From contig JAUIHT010000001.1 of NCBI GenBank assembly GCA_030432235.1, positions 930,001 through 994,000 of the forward strand: a stretch of DNA of 64,000 nt, given 5' to 3'. Source of the DNA: Verrucomicrobiia bacterium. Lineage in GTDB: Bacteria > Verrucomicrobiota > Verrucomicrobiia > Opitutales > Cerasicoccaceae. The notes below the pieces were generated by a model, which searched no databases, had not been told where the DNA came from, and saw only the letters and a list, made by a program, of their open reading frames with translations. Positions 42,827 through 53,457 of this stretch are shown here, in pieces; position 1 is the stretch's first letter, and the number at the start of each line of letters is the position of its first letter. Both the position numbers and the translations under genes were made by a program.

Positions 42827-44215
42827 CTAGAGCCCGGTATCCATCTCCTCCAGAGTGCGGCCTTTGGTTTCCCGGATGAACTTCAGCGCAAAGAAGATGG
42901 AGAGCACGGCGAAGGCGGCGTAGAGACCGTAGGCTCCGCCCAGGCCAATACCCGCCAGCAACAACGGGAAGGTGATAGTGACGAGGAAGTTCGCGCCCCA
43001 TTGCGACAGGCCCGCCAGCGAGAGCGAGGCCCCGCGAATCTGGTTGGGGAACATCTCGCCCAGCAGCACCCACATCACCGGGCCCCAGGATATGGCGAAA
43101 AAGACGATGTAGATGTTGGCCGCGACGAGCGCGGCGATCCCCGCGGTGCTGCCAAGGACCAAGTTGCCGTTGGCGTCCACATCGGCTTGGGCAAAGACCA
43201 CCGCCAGCACGGCGAGGAACACAGCCATGCCGATGGAGCCGATGATGAGCAACGCCCGGCGGCCGATTTTGTCGACCAGGGCCATGGCTACGAAGGTACT
43301 GCCGATATTGATGGCGCCGCCGATGACGTTGATGAGCAGCGCATCGTCCTCCGAGAACCCGGCGGACTTCCACAGGACGGCCCCGTAGTAGAAGATGACG
43401 TTGATGCCGATGAGCTGCTGGAAGGCGGCCAGGATAATGCCGACCCAGACAATCGGGTAGAGCTTTTTACCGCCCGGCTGGAAGATGTCCCCGAGGCTCG
43501 GGCGCTGGTCCTGCCGCAGGGTCGCGGCGATGTCCTTGACCTTGTCGTGGGCGTTGTCGTGGTGGCCGACCTTGGTCAGCACGTTGGCGGCGTGGTCGTG
43601 CTTGCCGTTGGCCACGAGATAGCGTGGCGACTCGGGAATGAGAAAGAGTCCGACAAAGAAAAGTGCGGTCGGGATAAGCTCCATCCAGAACATCCATTGC
43701 CAGGTCTCGAAGCCCCACCACAGTTCGTTGGAGGCGCCGCCGCTGGCACGGGCCAGGAGGTAGTTGCTCAAAAAGGCGGCAAAAAGCCCCAGGACGATGG
43801 CGAGCTGCTGGAGGGAGGCCAGGCGGCCGCGGATGTGTGCCGGGGCAATCTCGCTGATGTAAGCCGGGCTGATGATGCTGGCCGCGCCGACCGCCAGCCC
43901 GCCGCATATACGGTAGATGACGAACTCCACCGAGCCGTCCGCGATGCCCGAGCCCCATGCGCTCACGGCGAAGAGCACCGCTGCGATGAACAAGGCGGCC
44001 TTGCGGCCCAGCCAGTCAGCCACTCTCCCGGCGAAAAAAGCCCCCGCCGCGCAGCCCAGCAGCATTGAGGCGACGTTGAAGCCTGTTCCCACGCTGTCGG
44101 AGTTAAACGCCTTCTGGAGCGCGTCCACGGTGCCGTTGATGACGCCGCTGTCGAAGCCAAACAAAAAGCCGCCCAAGGCGGCCACACAGGAAAGGAGGAT
44201 GATGTAGAGGTTCAT
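42827..44215 (-). CDS. Sugar porter family MFS transporter
   Basis: A 462-aa, twelve-helix permease. Sugar porter signatures are present: GFLFGFDSGVING in helix 1, ADWLGRKAAL after helix 2, LVANGKH after PESPRY in the central loop, QQLIGINVIFYYG in helix 7, DKIGRRALL after helix 8, and a final RETKGRTLEEMD. These match the proton-coupled hexose/xylose transporters (XylE/GalP type). The ATG at 44215 begins just before helix 1; the open frame extends to a TTG at 44230. Substrate cannot be told from sequence. No sugar catabolic genes are adjacent. Confidence 0.93.
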   Translation of the reverse strand: MNLYIILLSCVAALGGFLFGFDSGVINGTVDALQKAFNSDSVGTGFNVASMLLGCAAGAFFAGRVADWLGRKAALFIAAVLFAVSAWGSGIADGSVEFVIYRICGGLAVGAASIISPAYISEIAPAHIRGRLASLQQLAIVLGLFAAFLSNYLLARASGGASNELWWGFETWQWMFWMELIPTALFFVGLFLIPESPRYLVANGKHDHAANVLTKVGHHDNAHDKVKDIAATLRQDQRPSLGDIFQPGGKKLYPIVWVGIILAAFQQLIGINVIFYYGAVLWKSAGFSEDDALLINVIGGAINIGSTFVAMALVDKIGRRALLIIGSIGMAVFLAVLAVVFAQADVDANGNLVLGSTAGIAALVAANIYIVFFAISWGPVMWVLLGEMFPNQIRGASLSLAGLSQWGANFLVTITFPLLLAGIGLGGAYGLYAAFAVLSIFFALKFIRETKGRTLEEMDTGL

Positions 44216-44395
44216 GGGATGATCGAGCAACGTGGGGTGGGGGCGAAAACCTTTTGAGGGTGGTTTTTACCGATTGAGGTACGGAAAATATAAGCGTGAA
44301 AGCAGCTTCATGGCAAGCCACTTACACAAAATACAGTTAACCTCCTGCCACCTGATCTTAGGCGAATCGAAGGCGGGCAGGTGCACGTAGGTAGC

Positions 44396-44956
44396 TCAAC
44401 TGCGGATGGCCTTGATGAGCTTGATGCCTTCCATGGCCATGACGCGCACGCCGCTTTCCAGGTACCCAATTGCGTTACCGGCGAGGAAGGACAGCTTACC
44501 CTTGCCCTGGATTTTACTCACGGTGAGCTCGAAGCAGAACTTGGACCCGTTGTCGGGGCGCACTTCGTCGAAAAAGGTAGTTCGCCCGACCTCACGAGCT
44601 CGCCCGACGCCGGGGATTCCCGCCCAGGCCAGGTACAGACCGGCAAGCTGAAGGACTGCCTCGATTTGGAGCGTACCGGGCATGACGGGGTCGCCGTGGA
44701 AGTGATTGCCGAAAAACCAGGTACTGGGCGAATAATCGAATTCGGCCCGGGCGAAGCCATAGGTTTTGTCTTCATTCTGACCGAACTTCTGGAGTACAGC
44801 GCGGCTGATCAGTAGAAAGCGACCGTTGGGGAGCTTGCCATACTCGGGTCCAAAGTAATTGCCCGTTTCGCAGTCGCGTATTTTGGCTTCTTCGAGGAAT
44901 TCTTCGTTTTCGATTGCGTAATCCTGTGGGACTGCTGGATTAGAAAGATTAATCAT
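44396..44956 (-). CDS. FabA-like 3-hydroxyacyl-ACP dehydratase
   Basis: A 186-aa hot-dog-fold protein. LPNGRFLLISRAVLQKFG and FFGNHFHGDPVMPGTLQIEAV contain the FabA-type active-site His and the helix that carries the catalytic acid; FFDEVRPDNGSKFCFEL follows. It resembles single-domain FabA and the dehydratase domains of polyunsaturated-fatty-acid synthases. The ATG (44954-44956) shares the palindrome CATG with the ATG of the divergent ketosynthase, so the pair has no spacer. The family core starts after residue 30, so a shorter unseen start is conceivable. Likely makes or processes a specialised acyl chain with the ketosynthase. Confidence 0.85.
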   Translation of the reverse strand: MINLSNPAVPQDYAIENEEFLEEAKIRDCETGNYFGPEYGKLPNGRFLLISRAVLQKFGQNEDKTYGFARAEFDYSPSTWFFGNHFHGDPVMPGTLQIEAVLQLAGLYLAWAGIPGVGRAREVGRTTFFDEVRPDNGSKFCFELTVSKIQGKGKLSFLAGNAIGYLESGVRVMAMEGIKLIKAIRS

Positions 44957-46241
44957 GGAATCAATTGTTATTACCGGAATGGGAGGTGTCTCCCCGATTG
45001 GTGTTGGAAACGCAGCTATGAACGAAAGTTTACGGCAATGCAATCATGGATATAAGAATATCTCAACTCTTGCACGTAGTGAAAAATATCCGCTTATAAG
45101 CGGCGCGTCCATCACCGACTTCAATCCAGACGACTATCTGAGCTTTCCGTCCGATGCCAAGTACCGCGGAGCGGTGCGCCCCAAGCGCCTGGATCGCATG
45201 TCGCAATACGCGTTGATCGCGGCCAAGCTTGCCGCAGAGCAGGCCGGGCTGCTGGGAGACGAGGACCGGCTGGGCAGCCCGGACTTTGCCCAGAGCGCGG
45301 TCATCATGGGTATCGCGCTCAACGGAGTGGAGAGCTACGATCGGCTTCAGCAGGACTATCTGGACGGCAAGAAGGTGTCCCCCTTCGCCGTTCCGCTCTA
45401 CATGACCAGCGCCTCCGCTTCCGTCATCAGCACCTACTTCAACTTTCAGGGGACTCCGTTTACGGTCAACACCGCCTGTGCGTCGTCCCTCACATCCATC
45501 ATCCGGGCCTGTGACCTGCTCCAACTGAATCGCCCCGGTGGCCCGAAGTTCGTCCTGGCGGGCGGGACGGAGGCCGCGTTGACGGGGTTTGTCTCCGCCA
45601 GCTTTCTGGCCGCGCACGCGCTGAGCCCGGAGGGGATTTCCCGACCCTTCGATATCAACCGCAACGGCTTCGGTCCGGCTGAAGGGGCCGGCGTGCTCGT
45701 GCTTGAGCGCAAGAGCGACGCCCTTAAGCGCGGGGCCACGCCGCTAGCCGAGATCATCGGCTTCGACGAGCGGCATGACCATTTCGACCCCGACAGCGCG
45801 CCGGGCGTCAACTTTACCTCGCCGGATACCAGTGGCGGTCAACTGGCCCTGTCACTGCGGGCGGCGCTGGAGCAGGGGCAATGTCCGCTGTCATCGGTGG
45901 ATGTCTACAACGCCCACGGCACCGGAACGAAGTTCAACGACCTGACGGAGGCGCGTGCGCTCCAGCAGGTATTCGGGGACAAGCTGCCCGCGGTGATGGC
46001 GCTGAAGGGCTTCCTGGGCCACTCCGGAGGCGCCAGCTCGGTGTTGGAAATCATCGGAGGTATCCTCAGCATGTGCGGGGACTACCTGCCGGGGAATCCG
46101 CAGCTCGAACAGGTGGATCCCGAAATCGATATCCCGCTGGAAAAGGAAACGAAAGCCCTTGCCCACAGCACCCAGTTGAAGACCGCCATGGGCTTCGGTG
46201 GCGCTCGTGCCGTGCTCGCCTACAAGAAGTACGCGGCTTAA
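44955..46241 (+). CDS. Beta-ketoacyl-ACP synthase (FabF-like)
   Basis: A 428-aa condensing enzyme. It begins with the family opening SIVITGMGGVSPIGVGN, and the catalytic triad is visible: C175 in VNTACASSLTS, H321 in YNAHGTGTKFND and H356 in GFLGHSGGASS. It acts by adding malonyl-ACP-derived units to an acyl chain. Its sequence is more divergent than a housekeeping FabF, and it is paired with a FabA-like dehydratase instead of an acpP/fabG cluster, which suggests a dedicated pathway. No ACP, reductase or acyltransferase is nearby. Its stop is 1 nt from the converging PEP-CTERM-like gene. Confidence 0.92.
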   Translation: MESIVITGMGGVSPIGVGNAAMNESLRQCNHGYKNISTLARSEKYPLISGASITDFNPDDYLSFPSDAKYRGAVRPKRLDRMSQYALIAAKLAAEQAGLLGDEDRLGSPDFAQSAVIMGIALNGVESYDRLQQDYLDGKKVSPFAVPLYMTSASASVISTYFNFQGTPFTVNTACASSLTSIIRACDLLQLNRPGGPKFVLAGGTEAALTGFVSASFLAAHALSPEGISRPFDINRNGFGPAEGAGVLVLERKSDALKRGATPLAEIIGFDERHDHFDPDSAPGVNFTSPDTSGGQLALSLRAALEQGQCPLSSVDVYNAHGTGTKFNDLTEARALQQVFGDKLPAVMALKGFLGHSGGASSVLEIIGGILSMCGDYLPGNPQLEQVDPEIDIPLEKETKALAHSTQLKTAMGFGGARAVLAYKKYAA

Positions 46242-46242
46242 C

Positions 46243-46923
46243 TTACGCGGCCTTGCGCTTGCGCCAGCTACGCAGCCCGGCTGCGCCGAGGGCCAACCCG
46301 GCAAGGCCGAGAGCGGCTGTTTCCGTCTCGGGCACGGTGATGGCTGTATCCACATCCGTTTCGTACCAGGCCTCGAGGATGGTAAAGCCCTGGCCGACAG
46401 GACTCCCGGTAAAGTCAATGATACCCCAGCCGTAATGCGTGCCACCGGCATTGGTAAATTTGAAGCCAAAATACCCCGAGGTGGGCAAGGGTGGGCTCCA
46501 GCTTTCGGTGGCGTCGCGTCCGAGAACGCCGCTACTGGTCAAGGTGTTGTATGATTGAGCCGAAGCGTGAAACTTGTATCCCGTCATGACCGGGCCCACG
46601 ACGAAGCCGGGATTGAGCTTGGCGATGCCGTCTTCGCTAACCGAGCTTTTCACCAGCAGGCGGCCACCGTTCTGGTCATCCAGCAAGGCATAGGTCAGGG
46701 TACTCGACGAGAGGGAGTCGTAGTAGGTGTGATGCCGCAAATGGAAGTCTACCGTTCCGTCGTTGTCGACATCCCAGGGGGTGAACCCGTCGGCTGCCGA
46801 GGGCATGATGCCGCCGCCGACAGTGGGAGAGAGAACCATAGCGGCCTGGGTCGCGCTTGCCGTCAGTACAGAGGCAAGGGAAGTATAGAGGATAGCATTC
46901 TTACCAGTAGTGTTTTTCGTCAT
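46243..46923 (-). CDS. Secreted protein with PEP-CTERM-like C-terminus
   Basis: A 226-aa exported protein with signal region KNAILYTSLASVLTASATQA and a C-terminal tag VPETETAALGLAGLALGAAG followed by SWRKRKAA. This is a PEP-CTERM tail with the motif PET for PEP. The middle has DVDNDGTVDFHLRH, a likely calcium-binding repeat, and FKFTNAGGTHYGWGIIDF, seen in other PEP-CTERM proteins of Verrucomicrobia. The ATG at 46923 is chosen because it directly precedes the signal peptide; the frame is open to 46971. Confidence 0.85.
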   Translation of the reverse strand: MTKNTTGKNAILYTSLASVLTASATQAAMVLSPTVGGGIMPSAADGFTPWDVDNDGTVDFHLRHHTYYDSLSSSTLTYALLDDQNGGRLLVKSSVSEDGIAKLNPGFVVGPVMTGYKFHASAQSYNTLTSSGVLGRDATESWSPPLPTSGYFGFKFTNAGGTHYGWGIIDFTGSPVGQGFTILEAWYETDVDTAITVPETETAALGLAGLALGAAGLRSWRKRKAA

Positions 46924-47023
46924 TGGTATTAGTATGCCAAAGTACGCTTCGTGGGCAAGGTCATTTGCCACTGGTTTGAAATGAACCTCGTTTTCAGCGG
47001 TTCCGGGGATACGCCTTTGTCTT

Positions 47024-48850
<1,827 letters not shown>

Positions 48851-48953
48851 AGGAGCCCCCGTGTAAAAGTGAACGGGCGAGCAAGACAGATTCCCGGCTG
48901 GCGTCAAGGACGGGTTTAGCTTCGCGCAAAGTCTACAAGACCGCGCAGGGCGC

Positions 48954-49421
48954 TCAATATTGGCCGCTGAACATCGTTTCGCGGACGTGGTCCGGGAGCT
49001 GACTCTCTACTTTTGGGTAGTAGTGAATGACCGCCGGTGAAAACGCCTGTTTATTGACGCTATCGACGACGACGCCATCCCTCAGAATGAACAGCCCAAT
49101 CTCATCCTCCTCGTCTTCCTGGGGCAGGTGGTATTTCCAGAGCTCATCGCCTTCCTGATAGTTTGCGATAAAAGCTTCGGCATCGGCAAAGCCGGCGTCC
49201 AGGCGCTCTTTTTGCAGTTCGTAGGTTTCGCGATGCCTGACGAGAAAATGCTCTTTCTTCGCTTCCAGCACCTGCTCCAATAAGAGGATATCCTCCGGGC
49301 TGGCGCGTTCCGTGCGGCTGAAATAAACCCGTTCGTCATGGGTGAACGGACTGCTCAGCGTCTCACAGCCTGCGATGAACCACACAGTAGCAGATACTAG
49401 AAGAAAACTGATGAATCTCAT
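48954..49421 (-). CDS. Small lipoprotein of unknown function
   Basis: A 155-aa protein with an N-terminal helix ending in a lipobox (FIAGC), so it is probably acylated at Cys19. The mature part is charged and helical (LLLEQVLEAKKEHFLVRHRE) and ends in a compact domain with GLFILRDGVVVDSVNK. Not recognised. It lies 104 nt upstream of typA on the same strand. Confidence 0.7.
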   Translation of the reverse strand: MRFISFLLVSATVWFIAGCETLSSPFTHDERVYFSRTERASPEDILLLEQVLEAKKEHFLVRHRETYELQKERLDAGFADAEAFIANYQEGDELWKYHLPQEDEEDEIGLFILRDGVVVDSVNKQAFSPAVIHYYPKVESQLPDHVRETMFSGQY

Positions 49422-49448
49422 ATCCGTCTCTAAATGTCTTTCTAAGAG

Positions 49449-49778
49449 CTATTCGTTTCCATCCCTCACCTCGCGAATCAAAAGGTGGCTTAGCACCCAA
49501 TCCGGGTCGCGGGCGGAGTGAAAGATGCCGGCGACAAGCCAGCAGTCAGGCATTTCGCTGTAGTAAAGAGAGTAGGTGCCTTGCCGAAAAAGCGCGACTC
49601 GCCATCGATGTTTACGCTCGGCGAACTGGCGTGGATTGTCCTGAAGTTTGGCAACGATGTCATCGTATTCGGTGACGATGCGTTGGGCTTTGTCCAGAGA
49701 CTTGGGTGCGTGATAGGCGACAATCGCGGGTAGGTCGACCTCGACAACCGCGGTCAGCACGCGAAGCGGCTTCATCAC
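49449..49778 (-). CDS. RelE/ParE-family toxin of a type II toxin-antitoxin module
   Basis: A 109-aa basic protein with the ParE/RelE pattern: an N-terminal segment VDLPAIVAYHAPKSLDKAQ, KLQDNPRQFAERKHRW, LFRQGTYSLYYSE and VAGIFHSARDPDWV. Family members inhibit gyrase (ParE) or cleave mRNA on ribosomes (RelE); which applies here is unclear. The start overlaps the antitoxin stop by 4 nt, the normal antitoxin-first operon. Confidence 0.82.
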   Translation of the reverse strand: MMKPLRVLTAVVEVDLPAIVAYHAPKSLDKAQRIVTEYDDIVAKLQDNPRQFAERKHRWRVALFRQGTYSLYYSEMPDCWLVAGIFHSARDPDWVLSHLLIREVRDGNE

Positions 49779-49996
49779 AGACCAGTGATTTTCCGTAGGC
49801 GTGCGCGGGCGCTGTCAGCGTCGAGAGCGCCGTTGGGATTCTCCGCATAGGCTTTGAGGCGCTTGTCCAGCTCGGCCAGATGGGAGTCGAGCGGGGCGAC
49901 CTCAGAGGGCGGGATGCTGGCCCACAGATCGTCGATCAGCTCAAGCTTGTCCGCCGTGCTGGCCTGCTGAATCTGCGGAATGGTACTCGCTTTCAT
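49775..49996 (-). CDS. Antitoxin of the RelE/ParE module (putative addiction module component)
   Basis: A 73-aa acidic protein with the addiction-module-component pattern ADKLELIDDLWASIP followed by LDSHLAELDKRLKAYAENP. It resembles the TIGR02574-type antitoxins found upstream of ParE-like toxins. It overlaps the toxin gene by 4 nt (ATGA). DNA-binding parts and an operator could not be seen. Confidence 0.8.
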   Translation of the reverse strand: MKASTIPQIQQASTADKLELIDDLWASIPPSEVAPLDSHLAELDKRLKAYAENPNGALDADSARARLRKITGL

Positions 49997-50053
49997 TCAG
50001 TGATAGTCTACCAATTCAGGGCTGAGATTCAAGCGGTTTCGCCTTCAACTCCC

Positions 50054-50299
50054 TTAGTACAGGTAGCCGCCGGGATCGGGGGCGGCGACGCCACCGGCGC
50101 CATCGGCTTCCTTCATCTGCTCTGCCTCATAGCTGTTGAGTTGGCCGTCGTCGGCAAACTCGTTGACCTGCTCATTCTGTTTTTCGCTCAGAGTGTTAAT
50201 CTTGGCGGAGTTATTGTCGGCTTCCAGATTTTGCTCAAAGGTGTTGCAGCCAGCGAGGCCGAGGGCGAGCAGGATGAAGAGTACTGAAGTGAATTTCAT
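50054..50299 (-). CDS. Small lipoprotein, entericidin-like leader
   Basis: An 81-aa protein with signal FILLALGLAGC (lipobox LAGC) and a short Asn/Glu-rich mature part (DNNSAKINTLSEKQNEQVNE). The ATG at 50299 gives the standard signal peptide. No domain is recognised; it is a probable outer- or inner-membrane lipoprotein. Confidence 0.65.
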   Translation of the reverse strand: MKFTSVLFILLALGLAGCNTFEQNLEADNNSAKINTLSEKQNEQVNEFADDGQLNSYEAEQMKEADGAGGVAAPDPGGYLY

Positions 50300-50407
50300 G
50301 GCGGCTAGCATGCTGGACAGTTTGCCGGGTACAACCCGAAAAACGCGCTAAATCGCTTTACCCGAATTCCTTCCGAGACTGGTATTTTTGGCGGGAGGCT
50401 TAGCCGC

Positions 50408-51202
50408 TTAATGGCTCTCGCCGTTGCCGTCGCACTCGAGGTGCTGGTCCATACCGAAGGCGGCGTCGTCCTTGTTCTTGCCGACGATCCTGGCGGGCAC
50501 GCCCGCGACCGTGGTATGCGGCGGCACATCCGTCAGCACGACACTGCCTGCGCCGACCTTCGCGCCGACGCCGACCTCGATATTGCCGAGGAGCTTGGCG
50601 CCCGCCCCGAGAAGCACTCCGTGGCGGATCTTTGGGTGGCGGTCGCCCTTTTCCTTGCCGGTCCCGCCGAGGGTGACCTCGTGCAGGATGGAGACGTTGT
50701 TCTCGACCACGGCGGTTTCCCCCGCGACGAAGCTGGTGGCGTGGTCCAGGAGGATGCCGCAGCCGATTTTGGCGGCGGGATGGATGTCCACCGAGAAGAT
50801 TTCGGAGATAAGCGACTGCAGGTAGTAGGCCAGCTCGTGGCGGCCCTGATTCCAGAGGTGGTGCGCGACGCGATAGCAGGTGATGGCCTGGAAGCCTTTG
50901 AAGTATAGCATCGGCGCAATGTAGCTGGGGCAGGCCGGGTCGCGTGTTTTTATCGCCACGATGTCGTGGCGGACGCGTTCACCCAGCTCGGGCTCGGTGG
51001 CGAAGGCCTCGTTAAAGACCTCCTTCAGGTAGCCTTCCGGCGTGGCGTGGTAGGCGAGCTTGCGGGACAGGCGCACGCTGAGGGCCTCCTCCAGCGAAGG
51101 CTGGTCGAGTATGACCTCTTTCATCAGGTCAGCCAGGGCAGGCTCGTCGATGGCGGCTTGTTTGGCTTCCTGATACAGTTTTTCCCAGACGGGATCGCTC
51201 AT
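50408..51202 (-). CDS. cysE: Serine O-acetyltransferase
   Basis: CysE makes O-acetylserine from serine and acetyl-CoA, the first step of cysteine synthesis. This 264-aa protein has the N-terminal helical domain (VWEKLYQEAKQAAIDEPALA) and a C-terminal left-handed beta-helix of hexapeptide repeats (IGCGILLDHATSFVAGETAV, then LGAGAKLLGNIEVGVGAKVG), with HEVTLGGTG and PHTTVAGVPARIVG. The ATG at 51202 is chosen over the open upstream frame (51244) because it matches family starts. A cysteine desulfurase gene lies elsewhere in the window (57482) but is not linked. Confidence 0.95.
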   Translation of the reverse strand: MSDPVWEKLYQEAKQAAIDEPALADLMKEVILDQPSLEEALSVRLSRKLAYHATPEGYLKEVFNEAFATEPELGERVRHDIVAIKTRDPACPSYIAPMLYFKGFQAITCYRVAHHLWNQGRHELAYYLQSLISEIFSVDIHPAAKIGCGILLDHATSFVAGETAVVENNVSILHEVTLGGTGKEKGDRHPKIRHGVLLGAGAKLLGNIEVGVGAKVGAGSVVLTDVPPHTTVAGVPARIVGKNKDDAAFGMDQHLECDGNGESH

Positions 51203-51310
51203 GGGGGAACAAAGATGCCCAGCTCCTGAATCGACGCAAGGCATTTGACGATTTTGGGAACTGTGCCAAAATAGCGGTGTTTAAAGGCATCGAACCCATT
51301 ATTATTCCTT

Positions 51311-51910
51311 ATGAAACCAGTCATCGCACTTCTCTCCGCACTTCTTCTAGCAACCGCCGCCCGGGCGGATTTCCAGCAGCCTGGTCAGGCCGCGCCGGAC
51401 TTCACCCTCAAGGACACCGCCGGGACCGAGCACAGCCTCTCCGACTTCAAGGGCAAGTGGGTCGTCCTCGAATGGGTCAACTACCAGTGCCCCTTCGTCA
51501 AAAAGCATTACAAGGAAGGCAACATGCAGGGCCTGCAGAAAAAGTACACCGGCAAGGATGTCGTCTGGCTGAGCATCTGCTCCTCCGCTCCCGGTAAGCA
51601 GGGCCACCTGAGCCCGGCCGATGCCGCCGAAGCGGTCAAGGAACACGAGGCCGCGCCCACGGCCTACCTCATCGACGAAGATGGCACGGTGGGCAAGCTC
51701 TACGACGCCAAGACCACCCCGCACATGATCGTTATCAATCCGGAGGGCACCATCGTTTACAACGGCGCCATCGATAGTATCAAGTCGACCAAGACCGATG
51801 ATGTCGCCAATGCCAAAAACTACGTTTCCTCCGCTCTCGACGAGGGGATGGCCGGTGACCCCGTGTCCGTGGCACAGAGCCAGCCCTACGGCTGCTCGGT
51901 GAAGTACTGA
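51311..51910 (+). CDS. Secreted thioredoxin-fold redoxin (AhpC/TSA type)
   Basis: A 199-aa protein with a signal peptide (LLSALLLATAARA) and a redoxin domain: APDFTLKDTAGTEHSLSDFK, EWVNYQCPFVKKHY with a single reactive Cys in CPFV, and APTAYLIDEDGTVGKLYDAK. A second Cys lies in ICSSAP and a third near the C-terminus (YGCSVKY). This matches the thioredoxin-family proteins of Planctomycetes/Verrucomicrobia annotated as redoxins. Likely a periplasmic thiol-disulfide or peroxide-handling protein. A strong terminator follows the stop. Confidence 0.88.
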   Translation: MKPVIALLSALLLATAARADFQQPGQAAPDFTLKDTAGTEHSLSDFKGKWVVLEWVNYQCPFVKKHYKEGNMQGLQKKYTGKDVVWLSICSSAPGKQGHLSPADAAEAVKEHEAAPTAYLIDEDGTVGKLYDAKTTPHMIVINPEGTIVYNGAIDSIKSTKTDDVANAKNYVSSALDEGMAGDPVSVAQSQPYGCSVKY

Positions 51911-51934
51911 TTTTTGAAATCTATATATCGCATT

Positions 51935-51965
51935 GGGCACGCATGCACTTGCGTGCCCTTTTTTT
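51935..51965 (+). terminator. Rho-independent terminator of the redoxin gene
   Basis: GGGCACGCA (51935-51943) pairs exactly with TGCGTGCCC (51950-51958) across a 6-nt loop and is followed by a run of seven T. It lies 24 nt after the stop and 18 nt before the next start. Confidence 0.93.
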
Positions 51966-51982
51966 ATCCCTATACCGGCATT

Positions 51983-53440
51983 ATGAATTCACGCGTCGCC
52001 ATGCCCTTGCCCGTTCGAGTCACCTCAGTATCTGCCGTTTTGCTGCTGGCCTGCGCGTCGCTTTGGGGCCAGAATGCCATCGGCAAAGGCAAGGTCACCG
52101 ACTTGTATAATAATAACTGTGCGAGCTGCCACGGCGCGGATTTGGAAGGCGGTCTGGGCGGGCCTCTGGTCGGGGACAACTGGGATTACGTCAAGGACTA
52201 CGACGGCATGGCCGCGTACATCGCCGAGGGGAACATTAAGATGGGCATGCCTCCCTTTGGTGAGACGCTTTCGCCGAAGGAAATCCGGTCCCTGGTGATC
52301 TTCATTCGCGAAAAGAATTCCCAACTCGAAAAGCAGCAGATGCAGGACGCGCTCAAGACAGAGGAGGAGGGCGTTTTTCAGGCCGGCGGTTACCGCTTTC
52401 GCGTCGAGGATGTTGTCACGGATTTGAAAACGCCCTGGTCGGTGGCCTTTCTGCCGGACGGGCGCATGCTCATCAACGAAAAGCGTGGCACCGTGCGCAT
52501 TGCGCAAAAAGACGGTACCCTCTCGCCCGCCATTGAGGGCACACCGAAGGTCTGGGACCACGGCCAGGGCGGTCTGCTCGAGGTGGCTTTGCATCCGGAC
52601 TACGCGGACAACGGCTGGGTCTACCTCGGTTACAACGAGTACAGTGGCAAGCACAACGGCGAGGACTGGGGCATGACCAAGGTCGTGCGCGGAAAAATCA
52701 AGGACGGCCAATGGGTCGACGAGGAAGTGATTTTCGAGGTGCCGCCGGAGTACCATAGCGGCTCGGGCGTCCACTTTGGCACGCGCTTCGTTTTCAAGGA
52801 TGGCTACCTGTTCTTCCCCATCGGCGAGCGGGGGCGACAGGACTTCGCCCAGGACTTGGACAAGCCCAACGGCAAGGTTTACCGCATCTACGACGACGGG
52901 CGCATCCCGGAGGACAATCCGTTCGCGGACAAGTCTGAGGCCTTTAAGGGCATCTGGAGCTACGGGCACCGAAACCCGCAGGGGCTGGACCTGCATCCGG
53001 TCACGGGCGACATCTGGGAGGCCGAACACGGCCCGCGCGGTGGTGACGAGGTCAACCTTATCGAGCGCGGTAAGAACTACGGCTGGCCGGTCATCACCTA
53101 CGGCATGAACTACAACGGTACGCCGATTACGGAGAAGACCTCTGCTCCCGGCATGGAACAGCCCAAGCACTACTGGGTGCCGTCCATTGCCGTCTGCGGT
53201 ATCGACTTCTACGAGGGCGACCTGTTTCCGGACTGGAAGAACAACCTCTTCGCCGGCGGACTAGCCTCGCAGGAGTTGCACCGGCTTGTCATCGAGGACG
53301 GCAAGGTGGTCAAGGACGAGATCATCGTCAAGGGTCTCGGACGGGTGCGCGACGTCGCCTCAGCTCCCGACGGCAGCCTCATGCTTGTGCTTAACGGCCC
53401 CGATAAAATAGTCCGCCTCGTGCCGGTGCGTGACCGGTAG
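51983..53440 (+). CDS. Cytochrome c-PQQ-dependent sugar dehydrogenase fusion
   Basis: A 485-aa exported protein. After the signal peptide (VSAVLLLACASLWGQ) comes a small cytochrome c domain with heme motif CASCH and an axial Met candidate in IKMGMPPFGETLS (residues about 30-115). The rest is a six-bladed beta-propeller of the soluble glucose dehydrogenase (YliI/Asd) family: LKTPWSVAFLPDGRMLINEK, the motif GQGGLLEVALHPDY, YGHRNPQGLDLHP, EHGPRGGDEVN, and WVPSIAVCGIDFY. These use PQQ and calcium to oxidise aldoses. The fusion would pass electrons straight to heme. The ATG at 51983 is used; the frame is open to 51914. Confidence 0.92.
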   Translation: MNSRVAMPLPVRVTSVSAVLLLACASLWGQNAIGKGKVTDLYNNNCASCHGADLEGGLGGPLVGDNWDYVKDYDGMAAYIAEGNIKMGMPPFGETLSPKEIRSLVIFIREKNSQLEKQQMQDALKTEEEGVFQAGGYRFRVEDVVTDLKTPWSVAFLPDGRMLINEKRGTVRIAQKDGTLSPAIEGTPKVWDHGQGGLLEVALHPDYADNGWVYLGYNEYSGKHNGEDWGMTKVVRGKIKDGQWVDEEVIFEVPPEYHSGSGVHFGTRFVFKDGYLFFPIGERGRQDFAQDLDKPNGKVYRIYDDGRIPEDNPFADKSEAFKGIWSYGHRNPQGLDLHPVTGDIWEAEHGPRGGDEVNLIERGKNYGWPVITYGMNYNGTPITEKTSAPGMEQPKHYWVPSIAVCGIDFYEGDLFPDWKNNLFAGGLASQELHRLVIEDGKVVKDEIIVKGLGRVRDVASAPDGSLMLVLNGPDKIVRLVPVRDR

Positions 53441-53457
53441 CCAGAGCAAACGTACGC

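Noticed and set aside
49449-49996. Mobile genetic island around the toxin-antitoxin pair
   Set aside because: Composition matches the neighbours, and no integrase, repeats or tRNA site flank it; an ordinary chromosomal module.
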